A stretch of DNA of 64,000 nt, from positions 919,217 through 983,216 of the forward strand of contig SJOL01000802.1 of assembly GCA_004794785.1 (NCBI GenBank). Reading direction: 5' to 3'. Under the pieces are notes generated by a model, which saw only the letters and a program-made list of their open reading frames with translations, was not told the origin of the DNA and did no database searches. A program made the translations under genes and the position numbers. This document shows, one piece after another, positions 35,593-47,359 of this stretch (position 1 is the first letter of the stretch; each line of letters begins with the position of its first letter). This DNA is from Opisthorchis felineus (lineage: Eukaryota; Platyhelminthes; Trematoda; Opisthorchiida; Opisthorchiidae).

Positions 35593-37668
35593 CAAGCTGT
35601 TCAAATATAAATGATGTGGTATCTGAATAGGAATTCGGCAAATCCAGCACGTGTCAACCAGAGATTAGTTTGACATCTGGTGTTTGGCTGTACTGTGTAC
35701 CGGGAGAGAAGTCTATCTCAGTTCACATATGCATTAGGGATAAACGGTCAACAGCTTTTGCCAAAAACACGAAAGTCGACTATCTATTCTCCCCAATATA
35801 GCCGAGTGTATTCGGAATGGACCACAATTGTTTCCTATTGGCATGTACAAATATAAGTAGTTAGTGGCCCTAGACAGACGAAACTTCCGTAATCTGCGTA
35901 CCTCCATAGATCAAATCGATTATATCAGGTTGCGACGCTGGCGGTTACCGGCGTGTCAACCGAAATATAGATCGGTGTCAGGTCGTTAGCCAGACGATCC
36001 GCCCATGATGTGATTAGGAGAGAGAATCACGTCATCGGGACTAGGGTGGGTACTTGGACAACCGGTACGTTTCCATCTTCAGATAGATACTTAAAAGAGG
36101 CTGATGAGCAAGCGCCTCCACCTCGTTTGCCCGACGATGACTGAGCCCTTAATTTGATCACGGTCAGTAACAATTTTGACAACAGGTGTATGGTGCAAGT
36201 GTACATATGTCTCTAATTAGCAAGAGAGGGACATCGTTGGTTGTTCTTCTCGACTGGAGCTGGTATGATGATGATGACGATGATGATGATGATGATGATG
36301 ATGATGAGGGTCTGCCATGAGATACGTTATCATAGCCCCCGAAAATCTATGGTGGCAGTTTTCCTGAAAGATTTTGAGATTAACATTTTCGGAAAGGGAA
36401 ACCTGACTCTCTTGGTGGCTTGAGTGTGGTTCAAGGCTACTCATTACTTTGCGCATCATCTGGGGGCTCATTTAGAAACCCCAACTTTGTCACGGTGGAA
36501 CTGACAACTGTTGCAGGCATCTATTATTTCAGTACTATTCTGATGTTTGCTGGTTATTTGTCAGTGCTTTTCTGTTTTTCGTAAATAAGGCTTTCTCATC
36601 ATATCCAGTGATGAATTCTTCTGAATTCATAGCGTTTCCGTCAATGGTCGGTTGAAGGAAGCGAGTAGGCTACAAGTGACCCGCCCGACAGAGCGTTGAT
36701 GATGTCCTCTCGACCGACGATGCAAGAAGATAGACAAGTTGCGCAAACAGATCGAATAGCTAGACCAAGATGAGAAGAAACTGGCGAAAATATAAAACAG
36801 CCCTCCATTGTCTAGTGGTTAAAGAACGAATTCAACAGGTTACCCAGTTTTCTCACAGAGAGGACACTCCTTCATTACCCTTTTTAGCGACTCCACTATG
36901 GAATGGTCAGATCTGAGCGACTGTCTTGACAGAATCAAGCCTTTTCTGGGTCCGTTTTGGTTTGTAAGACCATCACAGTGAGAAGTGCAAATAAAAGGGG
37001 ACAAAATTCCACAAGATTAGAATCATAGCCAACAGCAGCCAACACGTTATGAACTACTGAAAGTAGCGCTAGGAGGTTGACAAAAATTTTCCAATCCGAT
37101 TCACTTTGTGTTTGGATCAAGATGTAAGTGTGGCTTTCGAAATATTTGCTTTCCTCAAGCACAAACTTATATATAAATGTTGGATAAATTGCTTCTTGGT
37201 TGCCTATTGCAACCTTGAGCTGACATACGGGCATTGGGGGCGTGAAGGAAGTCAGACTTGATGTGGATAGGTCGATATACGTGGGTTTTGATCGATATTA
37301 GGATAAGAACTGTTTCCGAAATAGCTCAAGACGCTCGTGTTGAGTTTCTGACGTTTAGCTAAAGATTTATAGAAAGAATTAAACGCAAGCCACCTGTAAA
37401 GTGATCAAATGTTCGGCCACAAATTCGAACTAGAATTTCATATACACAGTTTAAAAAAGTCTGGACCAGTGAATTCAGAAGTGTAATCCGGCTACTAGGT
37501 GGAAAAGACCGAAAGTGTTTGCGGGGATAAAGGATATCTGTCGGTAAAATGTACTTCTAGATAGGCCGCATTTGTTTGTCCGGAATAAGATGAAGTGTCA
37601 CCAGAACTGTCCTAACTGTGAGCACTGCTCACTTAGAGACAGAAACCAAACTCAGATAGGACCCAAAT
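35593..37668. other. No gene recognised; (GAT)n at 36265-36308
   Basis: A short heptad-like frame with an internal stop lies at 36719-36796. A tRNA-Glu-like 5' half at about 36800-36825 lacks a B-box. The minus-strand frame at 37234-36935 is hydrophobic but unsupported. Confidence 0.45.
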
Positions 37669-37669
37669 C

Positions 37670-37750
37670 CCTACGTGCCTCACCACCGGTTTCGCCTTAC
37701 TTGGGATTCATTAGGTGAGTGCATCCTCGGATTTCGTTCCATGAAAAGTA
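37670..37750 (-). repeat. Family B fragment, degenerate hammerhead (copy B8)
   Basis: CACCACCGGTTTCGCCTTACTTGGG, then ATTCATTAGGTGAGTGCATCC. CTGATGAG has become CTAATGAA on the minus strand. Confidence 0.65.
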
Positions 37751-37801
37751 CTCTTTTTTAATCACAACGACCTAACTTTTTTAAAGTTCTGATACACATT
37801 C

Positions 37802-38150
37802 GGATATTTCTAGCCTGCAACGGGAAATCTTCAATTCGCTTCATCTGTTTCATCATCCAGATCCTTGGCGGTGTCTAGAAAATGAGCACTGGCTTACGGG
37901 TTTACATCTAACATTCATTCCACCAGTATCTCACCCGATGGCAACAGCTTCAAAATTCCAGCCGAATTCACTTCCAACATTCAGAATTAATGATCTTGGA
38001 AGATTGTTGGAAATCACATCAATTATAAGAGACAACAAGTGCAACCACAAAGTTGTTGGGATTGCTTTCAACCAAGAACCAAAAACTGCGGAAGTGACCT
38101 TTCATTTGGACGACTTTAGATCAGGGATTGTAGTCGAGTCACGGGATTGA
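37802..38150 (+). CDS. Candidate coding exon or gene fragment, unknown protein
   Basis: A single frame stays open for about 116 codons, from just after an in-frame stop to TGA at 38150. Its composition is protein-like: IFNSLHLFHHPDPWRCLENE, then HWLTGLHLTFIPPVSHPMA, LPTFRINDLGRLLEITS and EVTFHLDDFRSGIVVES. An acceptor-like TTTCTAG precedes CCTGCAACGG near 37817. It lies on the strand opposite RBM24 inside its intron 1. I do not recognise the family. It could be a terminal exon of a nested gene, an old retroelement piece, or chance. No AATAAA is seen before the SINE at 38.3 kb. Confidence 0.3.
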
Positions 38151-38293
38151 AGCTCAACTATTGTGTTCGAGAGTCCACAAGATACTGGAGTCATTTGAAT
38201 GGTATTAGCATTTTTCAAGCTACATTGCTTTTTGTTCCATAAGCTTTCTGGGGGCAGAGAAACTTTGAAAATCAGCCGAAGTTCTTCCGTTCG

Positions 38294-38445
38294 GTAAAAA
38301 AAAAATCGTTCAGCTGTAGCAACCTTTCGGTGTCTGGCTGCCATGCCAAGTCTAGACAGGGGAAGTCGAGAGGCAGAGGTCGGGTTCGAACCGCGGACCT
38401 TCCGGTCAGTAAATTCACGCTCTAACCACTGAGGCATCTTGCCCC
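38294..38445 (-). mobile_element. Family A SINE with internal deletion
   Basis: B-box GGTTCGAACCC and A-box are complete on the minus strand. About 45 bp between TCTAGACTTGG and the CATGGCAG block are missing. A 9-10 base A run marks the 3' tail side. Confidence 0.88.
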
Positions 38446-39148
38446 GTTCAGTAATTTAAATTGAATTATCCAATGTGTTCTGCTTTTTTGTTAAACCACT
38501 ATCAGAAACACCAGTATACTACCGAGGTCCAACTCGTTCGACAACCATCCGGGTTTTTTCTTCTTCCGGTAAACCCGCCCCAATTGGCAGGACTTTTGCT
38601 AAAATTCCACATAAATAGTTAGGTCCTCTCCAACTGATCTGGATAGAGGCGTCTGATTTTATTGATCGGAAACATTTGCGGTATTGTTGCCCGCACCATT
38701 CTAGAAACTGCTGTTTCTGGGAGGTGCACAGGTTCGACCGAATAGCAAGTGACCGAAATCAGACCGAGTTCACAAGGGAAATGATGAAATGTTGGATGGA
38801 GAAGTATGCATTAACAAAAATTTGGAAGATAGCAGGGCTTTCGCTGATCTCATTCTAGACCTCTAACACTAGAACAAGGGTGTGGTTTTTCTATCTCCTC
38901 TCATCAGTATGCTTCTTACAGTACCAACTGAGAGGGATTTGCCTCTCTGCCATACGTTTCAAACGAAACAGCAGTGAATCCTAGAGGATAGAGTGTGAAG
39001 AACACTCGTCAGTTCATGCCCGAAGTGATCGTCTTCCCTCATGGCGAGTTTTTTTCTACCTAGAACTCTGTTTCATAGGATTGAAGTTGTCCTGAGGTTG
39101 AATGCGGCAATTCTCACACCGTAGGTGGTTGCGGGATTTGTAGAATTC
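38446..39148. other. No gene recognised
   Basis: Nothing convincing on either strand. Confidence 0.4.
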
Positions 39149-39151
39149 ACG

Positions 39152-39350
39152 TTCACATTACTTTCGTTTGAACAGTCCCCTTTCTGTGCTGGTGTGATTT
39201 TCCTCGTGGGTTTTTACCGAAAAGGGGAAGCGCTGGACTCGAGTTTCGCGCTTATTTGAGCTCATCAGAAGTGCATATTCTTGGTTGTGCCGAACATCTG
39301 ACGTACCAGGCGAGCGTGTTATCACTAATCTACCAGCGCATGCTGGATGC
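39152..39350 (-). mobile_element. Family C SINE with intact hammerhead core (copy C2)
   Basis: The tRNA-like head is on the right, with the palindromic CCAGCATGCGCTGG on the minus strand. The body runs to GGACTGTTCAAACGAAAGTAA. It faces the plus-strand C3 copy about 250 bp away. Confidence 0.8.
39230..39275 (-). ncRNA. Type I hammerhead motif, core intact (C2)
   Basis: CTGATGAG is the complement of 39268-39261 and CGAAAC the complement of 39248-39243. Stem III is the palindrome ACTCGAGT and the cleavage site is GTC (C17 = 39236). The following CAGCGC pairs with GCACTT except at two positions; the family consensus GCACTG/CAGTGC would pair fully. Stem II has one mismatch. Confidence 0.7.
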
Positions 39351-39559
39351 CCCCTAATTATCGCTTCTTAACAGGCGGAAATGGTCGCGACTGAGCAATA
39401 TGGTTGGCGTGCTGAACAGCCAGAAGGACGACCCAGTAACTGTGCCTGTTGTGTCGATCGACAGACCCGTCTGTCAGAACTCCCCAGCCAGGTAGCGACA
39501 CGGACGCTCAAAATATGCTGTAGTTTGAAGCGTCTAGCAAAGCATTCACATCGCTTGAG

Positions 39560-39830
39560 TGCGAAAACGTTCACCTGTTCAGATGTCAGGCTTGATAATT
39601 CAGATGCGTCCAGCGTGCGCTGGTGGATTAGTGCTAACACGCTCAACTCGCATGTCAGATGTGTGGAGCTAAAACCCCGGAACGGCCAAGGATATGCACT
39701 GGTGATGTGCTCTAATGAGAACGAAACTCGAGCCCAGTGCTTTCGCTCTTTGGTGGCGACCCACGAGAGTAAATGCTTCAGGAAGGAAGAGGACTGCTCA
39801 AACGAGAATGACGTGAATGGGAATTCCCAA
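39560..39830 (+). mobile_element. Family C SINE (copy C3)
   Basis: GGTGGATTAGTGCTAACACGCT head, GGATATGCACTG, ACGAAACTCGAG, CCAGTGCTTTCGC and GGACTGCTCAAACGAGAATGA in order. The first ribozyme box is damaged (GTGATGT). Stem I GCACTG/CAGTGC is perfect. Open frames over this region on both strands are SINE artefacts. Confidence 0.78.
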
Positions 39831-39834
39831 TTTG

Positions 39835-41388
<1,554 letters not shown>

Positions 41389-41390
41389 AC

Positions 41391-41570
41391 AAGATGGCTC
41401 AGTGGTTAGAGCGTGAATTTACTGACCGGAAGGGCCGTGGTTCGAATCCGACCTATGCCTCTCGACTTCGCTTGTCTAGGCTTGGACAACCTTGCAGTAT
41501 CCCAGCCCTCGTGCTTCCTTCTGGTTGCATGGCATTTGGGCACCGAAAGGGTGCTACAGCTGAACCAAGA
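41391..41570 (+). mobile_element. Family A tRNA-derived SINE, well preserved
   Basis: A-box TGGCTCAGTGGTTAGAGCG, B-box GGTTCGAATCC and a complete body to GCTACAGCTGAACC. Predicted peptides (WLEREFTDRKGRGSNP) are SINE-encoded. Confidence 0.9.
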
Positions 41571-42485
41571 ATATATCTTATTGTTTCCAAAAATGGTCAG
41601 AGCCAACAAGTTTGAGCAAAGAAACTGGATCGACATAGTAGTCTTTGGAAACGTAGTAATTCCAACTAAACTTCCGCGCACCAGTTTCACATTTCGAGAA
41701 ATTGCGTCAAAATTCAGTGCTAAACTACTGCTAAACTACTGCTAAACTTTATCGCGTATCCATTCTCTATGACTGGTTCATAAACGGTGATCTCCTTCGC
41801 GCCGGGGCGAAATCATGCACCGGTTTTGCTGTTGGGTGCGCAAAAGTGAGACCAATGTGATGCCAGGTCGAACGAGACCGAAATATTTCACGCGGTTCTT
41901 CTGGTGACGGTTTTCTGGGAGATTCGACCACAAAGAGAGTACAGTGCACTATTAGGAAGTTTTCTCTCGCTGGTGTCAGCAGAACACTCTCTCGTATTAA
42001 TTCCAGCGCGTAGCCAAAATGGGCCGTATAAAGCATACTGAACACATAGACTGCAGAAATGTGCGGAATTTTAGTTCAAAACTGGCACTAGATGAGTGGG
42101 AAGTAATGACTATTAGCGTCTAAGGCAAACTCAGAGGTATTGCCACAAAAGACAACCAATCAGTGTTGACGGTCGAACGCAGCTGAGGAAATACGGGGCC
42201 GTCCGAAGCACACTCAGTCCAGTTGTTTAACCCAATAGCCCCGTATGACTGAAGGGTTCTTACCGAAAGCCTCCCACAGTGGTCTACTGACCCAAACTGG
42301 GCGATCAGAAGGCCTTTAGGCATGCACTCGTTGACCAGTCTAGTGTGACAGACTCCACATGTCGCGCATACACGACCGGATCATCATCGTCATCATTGAC
42401 GGCAACACCGATGAGAACACGGGTACTTCACTACCGTACATCCATGTCAATTCATTTGAATAGACAGGGAGGGGGACCTGGGGCT
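41571..42485. other. No gene recognised; short 13-bp tandem at about 41717-41746
   Basis: GCTAAACTACT repeats three times. Nothing else stands out. Confidence 0.4.
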
Positions 42486-42489
42486 AGCC

Positions 42490-42660
42490 TACAGCAAACC
42501 TCCGAGATACCTATACCTCCAACAGTCAGTGTGGCAAACTGGATAGAGACTGACAGCATGAACGTTAATGACATCAGTTAGCTGCCATATCGTTCAATGT
42601 CTCCAGCCAAGCACAGCCACATGAATCCCATCCTTGAAGGCGAACAGCTCACTGGGGCGC
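42490..42660 (+). repeat. Family H dispersed repeat (copy H1)
   Basis: Shares GATAGA-ACT-ACA, CATGAACG, CATATCGT-CA-TGTCTCCAGCC and GAACAGC with 56700-56945. Confidence 0.5.
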
Positions 42661-43130
42661 AAAAGATCATCTCACCATTTCTAATTGAACGTCTTTGTAA
42701 ATTTTCAAAAACGTCCATCAACGAAAATGTCAACATGCCGACGGCATCTCACAATATGTCTGTACTTCGGAAAGCATTTGCGTTTGCCTCACCTCTTGTT
42801 CTGATATATACAGAAAGATACCTTCAAACTAACAGATTTAGATGGGTTTGAGTGTCTGAGAAGACTTCAGAGACATGTCTATCTTACGATTCTGTACTTC
42901 CACGTCTTTAATAGGTTCAGGACTCACAAAAGCAGTCAACTTGTATTTCGGTTTCTCGTTTTCACTAAGGCTATGCCTCAGCGGATTGGCATTTATGGAT
43001 TTTTAAAAAGTATAGAATTAGAAATACGGTCAATAATACACCGACGGTGTTACTCTGGGACTTGTATCGGACTGGAACCATACGTAAATACTTTACAGCA
43101 AACCAACGCAGTCTCCCTTTGGTATTGTTG
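42661..43130. other. No gene recognised
   Basis: Nothing convincing on either strand. Confidence 0.4.
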
Positions 43131-43134
43131 ATAA

Positions 43135-43315
43135 TAATCGCTCGGCAGTAAAACTCTTTCTGTGCATTGGCGCCATGTCATCTGAAGGAAGCGATGAGAT
43201 ATTGCCCGGTTAGCTAAGCCTGGGTAGAATTAGTCGAGACACAGAGGCCAGGTTCGATCTACGGATCCGCCGGTCAGTAAGTTTGCGCTTCAACCACCGA
43301 GTTAACTCGAACTCT
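43135..43315 (-). mobile_element. Family A SINE, diverged
   Basis: On the minus strand: GGTGGTTGAAGCGCAAACTTACTGACCGGCGG, split by spacing from the consensus, then a B-box-like AGATCGAACC and CTCATCGCTTCCTTC. Confidence 0.75.
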
Positions 43316-43632
43316 AGGTGGTTCTGATCTAAAGTTTATCAGGAGAAAATCCTACAGGACGTAGAAACAAGACTATCAACCAAATCTGTGCACCTCATGT
43401 ACAACCAAATAAGGTCCGATTGCGAAGGTTAGTCAGCCCACCTTACGATTGAATCATACCCTTCGGTGAAACACATCTATTTTCACATTAAGTCCGTGTA
43501 CACTGGAGACTCAAGAGAATTCATGCTGGAAGATGGGCGGCATTAGTGCAACACACTCAGACGAGTCGCCCGTCTAAACCGAATTGGTGTGCAAATGAGT
43601 GTATTTGTCGAAATCTGTCCAATTTTGTAGAA

Positions 43633-43731
43633 CATAAGGTTGACGGAAACTCGGGGACTGCGCCTACCTGATGAGCCCCAAAAAAGGCGAAACCGGTCGT
43701 GGGCTGTCGAAGAGTTTTCAGCAACCTTGTG
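43633..43731 (+). ncRNA. Type I hammerhead ribozyme, core intact (B9, first)
   Basis: CTGATGA 43668-43674, stem II GCC/GGC with an 8-nt A-rich loop, GAAA 43689-43692, stem III ACCGGT, predicted cleavage after C43698. Stem I ends pair CATAAGGTTG with CAACCTTGTG (one G-U). Confidence 0.82.
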
Positions 43732-43933
43732 AGTACTTCCCTTTATGTAAATATACTGCGATATCTTGAATATCGTACCAAATAAAACATGAGACGGCCT
43801 TTGTGCAGCACATGCAGTTGAAAAAGTCCATCACAAACGAGAGATCCAGGTGGAATCTAGCTGAGCCTCGCGTTAACTTAAACTAATTGGCAAATGTGTA
43901 CAATAGATAGTGTACAACTTACGTCAAAGTAAA

Positions 43934-44033
43934 CATAAGGTTGATGGAAACTCGGGAACTGCGCCTACCTGATGAGACTCAACACCAACGAGATTAGTCG
44001 TGGGCTGTCGAGGGGTTTTCAGAAATCTCATGA
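43934..44033 (+). ncRNA. Degenerate hammerhead (B9, second)
   Basis: CTGATGAG is kept at 43969-43976. The second box reads CGAGAT instead of CGAAAC and stem III reads TTAGTC, so it is inactive as written. Outer stem I is partly kept. Confidence 0.7.
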
Positions 44034-44045
44034 GTAGTGTGTCCT

Positions 44046-44483
44046 GTCAAAACAAAAACCGTGTCTCGTTTTAAACGGCTCCTAACAGAAGGTGGAATAT
44101 TCCATCAATTGGAAGAAGCTTGGAACCGAGTGAAAATTTACCGGTTCAGAACAGTTTGTCAAACTATCCATGGATTCATAGTAGGACAACGTTTCGTTTT
44201 TTCGACTGGCATAATAGACCAGTGTGGAACGTCGTTAGTCGTGTCTGGAATCCTTCGGTCGACTTCACATGTCTGTGGTTTATAGGGAATAATGGCGGTT
44301 CCACCGCATTCCCTGACTGGTTTCGCCGCAGGTGCCAATATCCTTCAGTTTGAGATGATCAACTTGTTCCGTGTACAGAGCCCTGACTTGACTAAGAATT
44401 GACTACAGAGTAGCCGGAAAAACTGCCTTAGGATGAGCCTACGAATAGCCCCCAAACTCAGCTGGCTTTTAGCCCACTGTGGG
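44046..44483. other. No gene recognised
   Basis: Open frames of about 80 codons at 44037-44353 begin within B sequence and have no domain. Confidence 0.4.
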
Positions 44484-44666
44484 CAAGATGGCTTAGTGGT
44501 TAGAGGGCGAATTTACTGACCAGAGGGTCCGTGGTTCGAACCCGACCTCCGCCTCTCGATTCCCCCTGTCTAGGGTTGGGCAACCCGGTTTGTATCCCAG
44601 TCCTCGTGCTTCCTTCTGGTGGCATGGCAGTTAGGTTCCGAAAGGGTGCTATAGCTGAACGATTTT
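44484..44666 (+). mobile_element. Family A tRNA-derived SINE
   Basis: A-box TGGCTTAGTGGTTAGAGGG, B-box GGTTCGAACCC, full body and a T-rich tail. Confidence 0.9.
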
Positions 44667-44669
44667 TTA

Positions 44670-45270
44670 CGTTTTTTTTTCTGGCCCACTGTGCCTTTTG
44701 GTTTCCCACAAAACGTATCAGTCATAAGAAGGACAGCGTGGCCGAAATTGACTCTATCTCAAAACTAAATTTGATGTGGGGATTCAGGTCATTCGGACAA
44801 TTCTAAAATTCATTGACCTTGTCTCTTTTAAGCACCACAACGGTGCCACAATACTTTTGTTCAGTACTGGAATTCGACTAAGATCTTCTGTTTGAAGTCA
44901 TCCATAAAGATAATGGAGATCACATTGCTAGGTCTTCTTCTTGAATGCAAACTACAGAGTCAAAAACGAAATGTATGAGGTTCCGGCATGCCCTTGCGCC
45001 TTCCGCTGTGTAACTTGTGTCCTTTCTAAGGGAGTGGCACCTGCCTGTTTGGCTATTACTAAAGGGACCTCAGTTGGCACTCATTGACATCGAAATCCAT
45101 AAGGATCTCATCTGGTTTCCACAGGGGGAAGACGATAATTTGCTGACAAAGTCGTATAGATTATTCACACAAGTTATTTTATGTGGGCCACTCCAAAATA
45201 GCACTTTATTCCTTACGGAGCAAACTTTAAAAAAGGTGTAATAAAAACAATTTACCAATAGGTAGAGAAC
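44670..45270. other. RBM24-like intron 1, donor-proximal part
   Basis: No further coding exon seen between the SINE A copy and the exon 1 donor. Confidence 0.5.
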
Positions 45271-45274
45271 TTAC

Positions 45275-45619
45275 AAAGCCATATCCTCGACTTTTTCCAG
45301 TCTGTCTGTCCGTAATCACAACTGCTTCCTCAATCGGTCCAAATTGCTCGAAAAAACACCGCAAGCTGTCATCTGTTGTGTGGTACGGAAGGCCACCAAC
45401 GAATATTTTTGTGAGGGTCGTATCCTTCTGAAGATGCCCAGTCATACTGCTATTGCTGCTGTTCGTTGAGTGCCGAGATCCTGTTCCTCCACCGGGCGTC
45501 ATGTAAGTGAATGTGGACCGTGCCTTCTGTGGCTGGACCTCGTCAACGATGCATGAGCCACCACCACCACCAGAACCGTTCAGGGAGGGGACAGTGTAGT
45601 CAGAGGCACGCTTGAGCAT
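45275..45619 (-). CDS. RBM24: RBM24/RBM38-like RNA-binding protein, first coding exon
   Basis: This encodes residues 1-115. ATG is at 45619-45617, with an in-frame TGA upstream at about 45666. A low-complexity N-terminus (poly-Gly 17-21, Ser/Asn-rich 51-58) precedes the RRM. Motifs seen: QKDTT at 64-68, RNP2 IFVGGL at 72-77, [18 protein letters not shown], the signature [15 protein letters not shown], and RNP1 KSRGYGF at 109-115. The exon ends in phase 0 at GGCTTT|GTAAGT, so the last RNP1 residue (V) comes from exon 2 at 29.1 kb. Vertebrate RBM24/38 start a few residues before QKDTT, so the 60-residue extension is unusual. The internal Met59 (MTGHLQKD) could be an alternative start giving a conventional N-terminus. 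The family acts as a sequence-specific mRNA splicing and stability regulator in muscle. Confidence 0.93.
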
Positions 45620-46010
45620 TCTTGGAGGTAGGGTAGGGCATTCCGAGGCCAATTGCTCCAGTCGTCTTCACCTTTCTACCAATAGGGTTGTCGCACGAGT
45701 AAGTCAGCGGAGCACAGCGTGTTCGTTGGTCGATGCGCTCGCATGTCCGCGTCGGTGTACTGTGTACGTGCGTGCGTGCGTACGTGCGTCTGTCGGATGA
45801 TTGACGGACACACCCGCGCGTGGTCGCACTGACACGCGGTGCAATGATGATGATATGACGCGGTGATGGAACCACGTGCCTGTATTTGTGTGCCCCATCG
45901 AAAAGCATCTGCAGAGCCACAGTAACGTGATATGCGCTCGTGTGTGTGCCGGTTGACCTACGCACCAGGTCAGCAGCAGCGTCAAGTCCATAAAGCTGCA
46001 CATTCTACTC
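45620..46010 (-). promoter_or_regulatory. Likely 5' UTR/promoter region of the RBM24-like gene
   Basis: Immediately upstream of the first coding exon is a CpG-rich stretch (45690-45960, with GTGCGTGCGTGCGTACGTGCG-type repeats split around 45770 and many CG steps), unlike its neighbours. No TATA box or initiator can be assigned. Whether 5' UTR exons lie further right is unknown. Confidence 0.45.
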
Positions 46011-46588
46011 CTGATTATTCAATTGCGGGCCTTATCCGTCTCATGTGTGACAGAGTCCTGTTGGGTTATGCGCCGCACAGCTGTCAATTTCCTATGCTCC
46101 TATGACCGACTAAATAATTGAGAGATGGTAGACTGTATCCAGCAACCTCTCACTAAAGCCACGAAATTGTTGTAAAAGAACCTGGGATCACTAAGATGCA
46201 TCAGTACTTTTTCACAACTGTCACACCTGTAAGTTCCCGTTTTTTCCGTAAGTTGTGTCTTATTGGTTACAGTGGACGGAAAGGAGAAGCGCATCACTGC
46301 TCTATCCAGTTAATACTCTCTTCATTTCAGTGGATTCTCCCTTCATTCCTAAGTATTGGTGAGCAAATCGAATTCCTGAGCTGTGGAACCTTTTCCGTGC
46401 ATAGACCGCACCCCTAGGGGAGCGCCAGGTGCCTTAGTCCTGGACTTTCGAAACCTGAGATTGAAATCCTACTGATTCTGCACGCCATTCTCTCTCTCTC
46501 TCTCTTTCTGCCCTGATGTAGGCATCCTCCTCTTTCGATATCAGTGCTCCATACTAACATTCCCCGGTTAAAAAGTTAGTGTTAACCA
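46011..46588. other. No gene recognised; (CT)n at 46489-46506
   Basis: Nothing convincing on either strand. Confidence 0.4.
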
Positions 46589-46589
46589 G

Positions 46590-46712
46590 CAGCCCTACTC
46601 ATAAGGTTGCTGATAATTCTTCGACAGTCCACGACCGGTTTTGTCCTTCCACTTCGGGCTGACCAGGTCGGCTTATACCCGAGATTCCCTTCGGTCAACC
46701 TTATGATGTAAG
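46590..46712 (-). repeat. Family B fragment with mutated hammerhead (copy B10)
   Basis: CTACTCATAAGGTTGCTGAT, TTCTTCGACAGTCCACGACC, GGTTTTGTCC and GGTCAACCTTATG. The minus-strand core reads CTGGTCAG, so it is inactive. Confidence 0.8.
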
Positions 46713-47359
46713 TATTGGGCTGTTTGAAAAGAAAGTTTGAAAACTAACTAACGGACGGTCGCCGACTGCAAGCGATAATTTTAGCTAAACCATAAAGTTG
46801 GGAAAATCCCGCGATGTTTTGCGCCCATTATGTTTTTTTCATGAATTTTTCTACCGTTAAAATTTCTACCATGACCAGCGTTTGACCCACGACCACTTGA
46901 GAAAGATCTTACGTATTAAACAACTTCCAGTCGAAAAAAGCCTTAAACAGAAATGGGCGAAATGCACTCATTTTCCGTGATGAGATCTCAATGGAATAGG
47001 ACGTTGTTGCGGCCCCTGTGTGCGGTTCTGGAGGCGATACCAAGTGCTATTACAATTCTCCCTCTCTCTTATGGCCTTGAAAAAGCAAGCTAATGTTCTC
47101 TTACTGGAGGCACTTTACGGAGATGAATAGGCCGAAATTCGTGGTGTTTGACGACCACATGGTCGTAGTAGAGGAGGAAACTTTGCAAATGGTGCAGTTA
47201 AATGGAGGGAGTGCCGAATTGTGTATCGCCACGTCCTAATTGTGCCTGAGTTTTGGTCACCTCTTTCACAATCTTATATTGTGAAGACAAGCTCTATTTC
47301 AGTAGCGATTTAATTTGTGGCTGCCTTCGACCAATACGTTCATCTGCATGCCATTTTGG
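46713..47359. other. No gene recognised
   Basis: Open but unrecognised frames only. One plus-strand reading near 46870-47000 has some charged composition but contains stops. Confidence 0.4.

Larger units (their letters stand above)
43535..44045 (+). repeat. Family B tandem array, nearly two units (copy B9)
   Basis: Two hammerhead boxes in the same orientation start at 43668 and 43969, 301 bp apart. Between them lie CTGCGATATCTTGAATATCG, CATGAGACGGCC, ACATGCAGTTGAA, CATCACAAACGAGAG and CAAATGTGTACA in unit order. This is the clearest direct evidence for unit length and head-to-tail organisation. Confidence 0.9.

Noticed and set aside
36800..36860. tRNA-Glu-like start (TTGTCTAGTGGTTA)
   Set aside because: No B-box or acceptor pairing follows; it does not make a tRNA.
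45620..45652. Upstream start for RBM24 at 45652
   Set aside because: The codon there is TTG, not ATG; the first ATG in frame is 45619, after an in-frame stop.
45600..46001. 133-codon frame upstream of RBM24
   Set aside because: It lies in the CpG-rich 5' region, in a different frame from the RRM exon, and with an Arg/Thr composition expected from CG-rich DNA.
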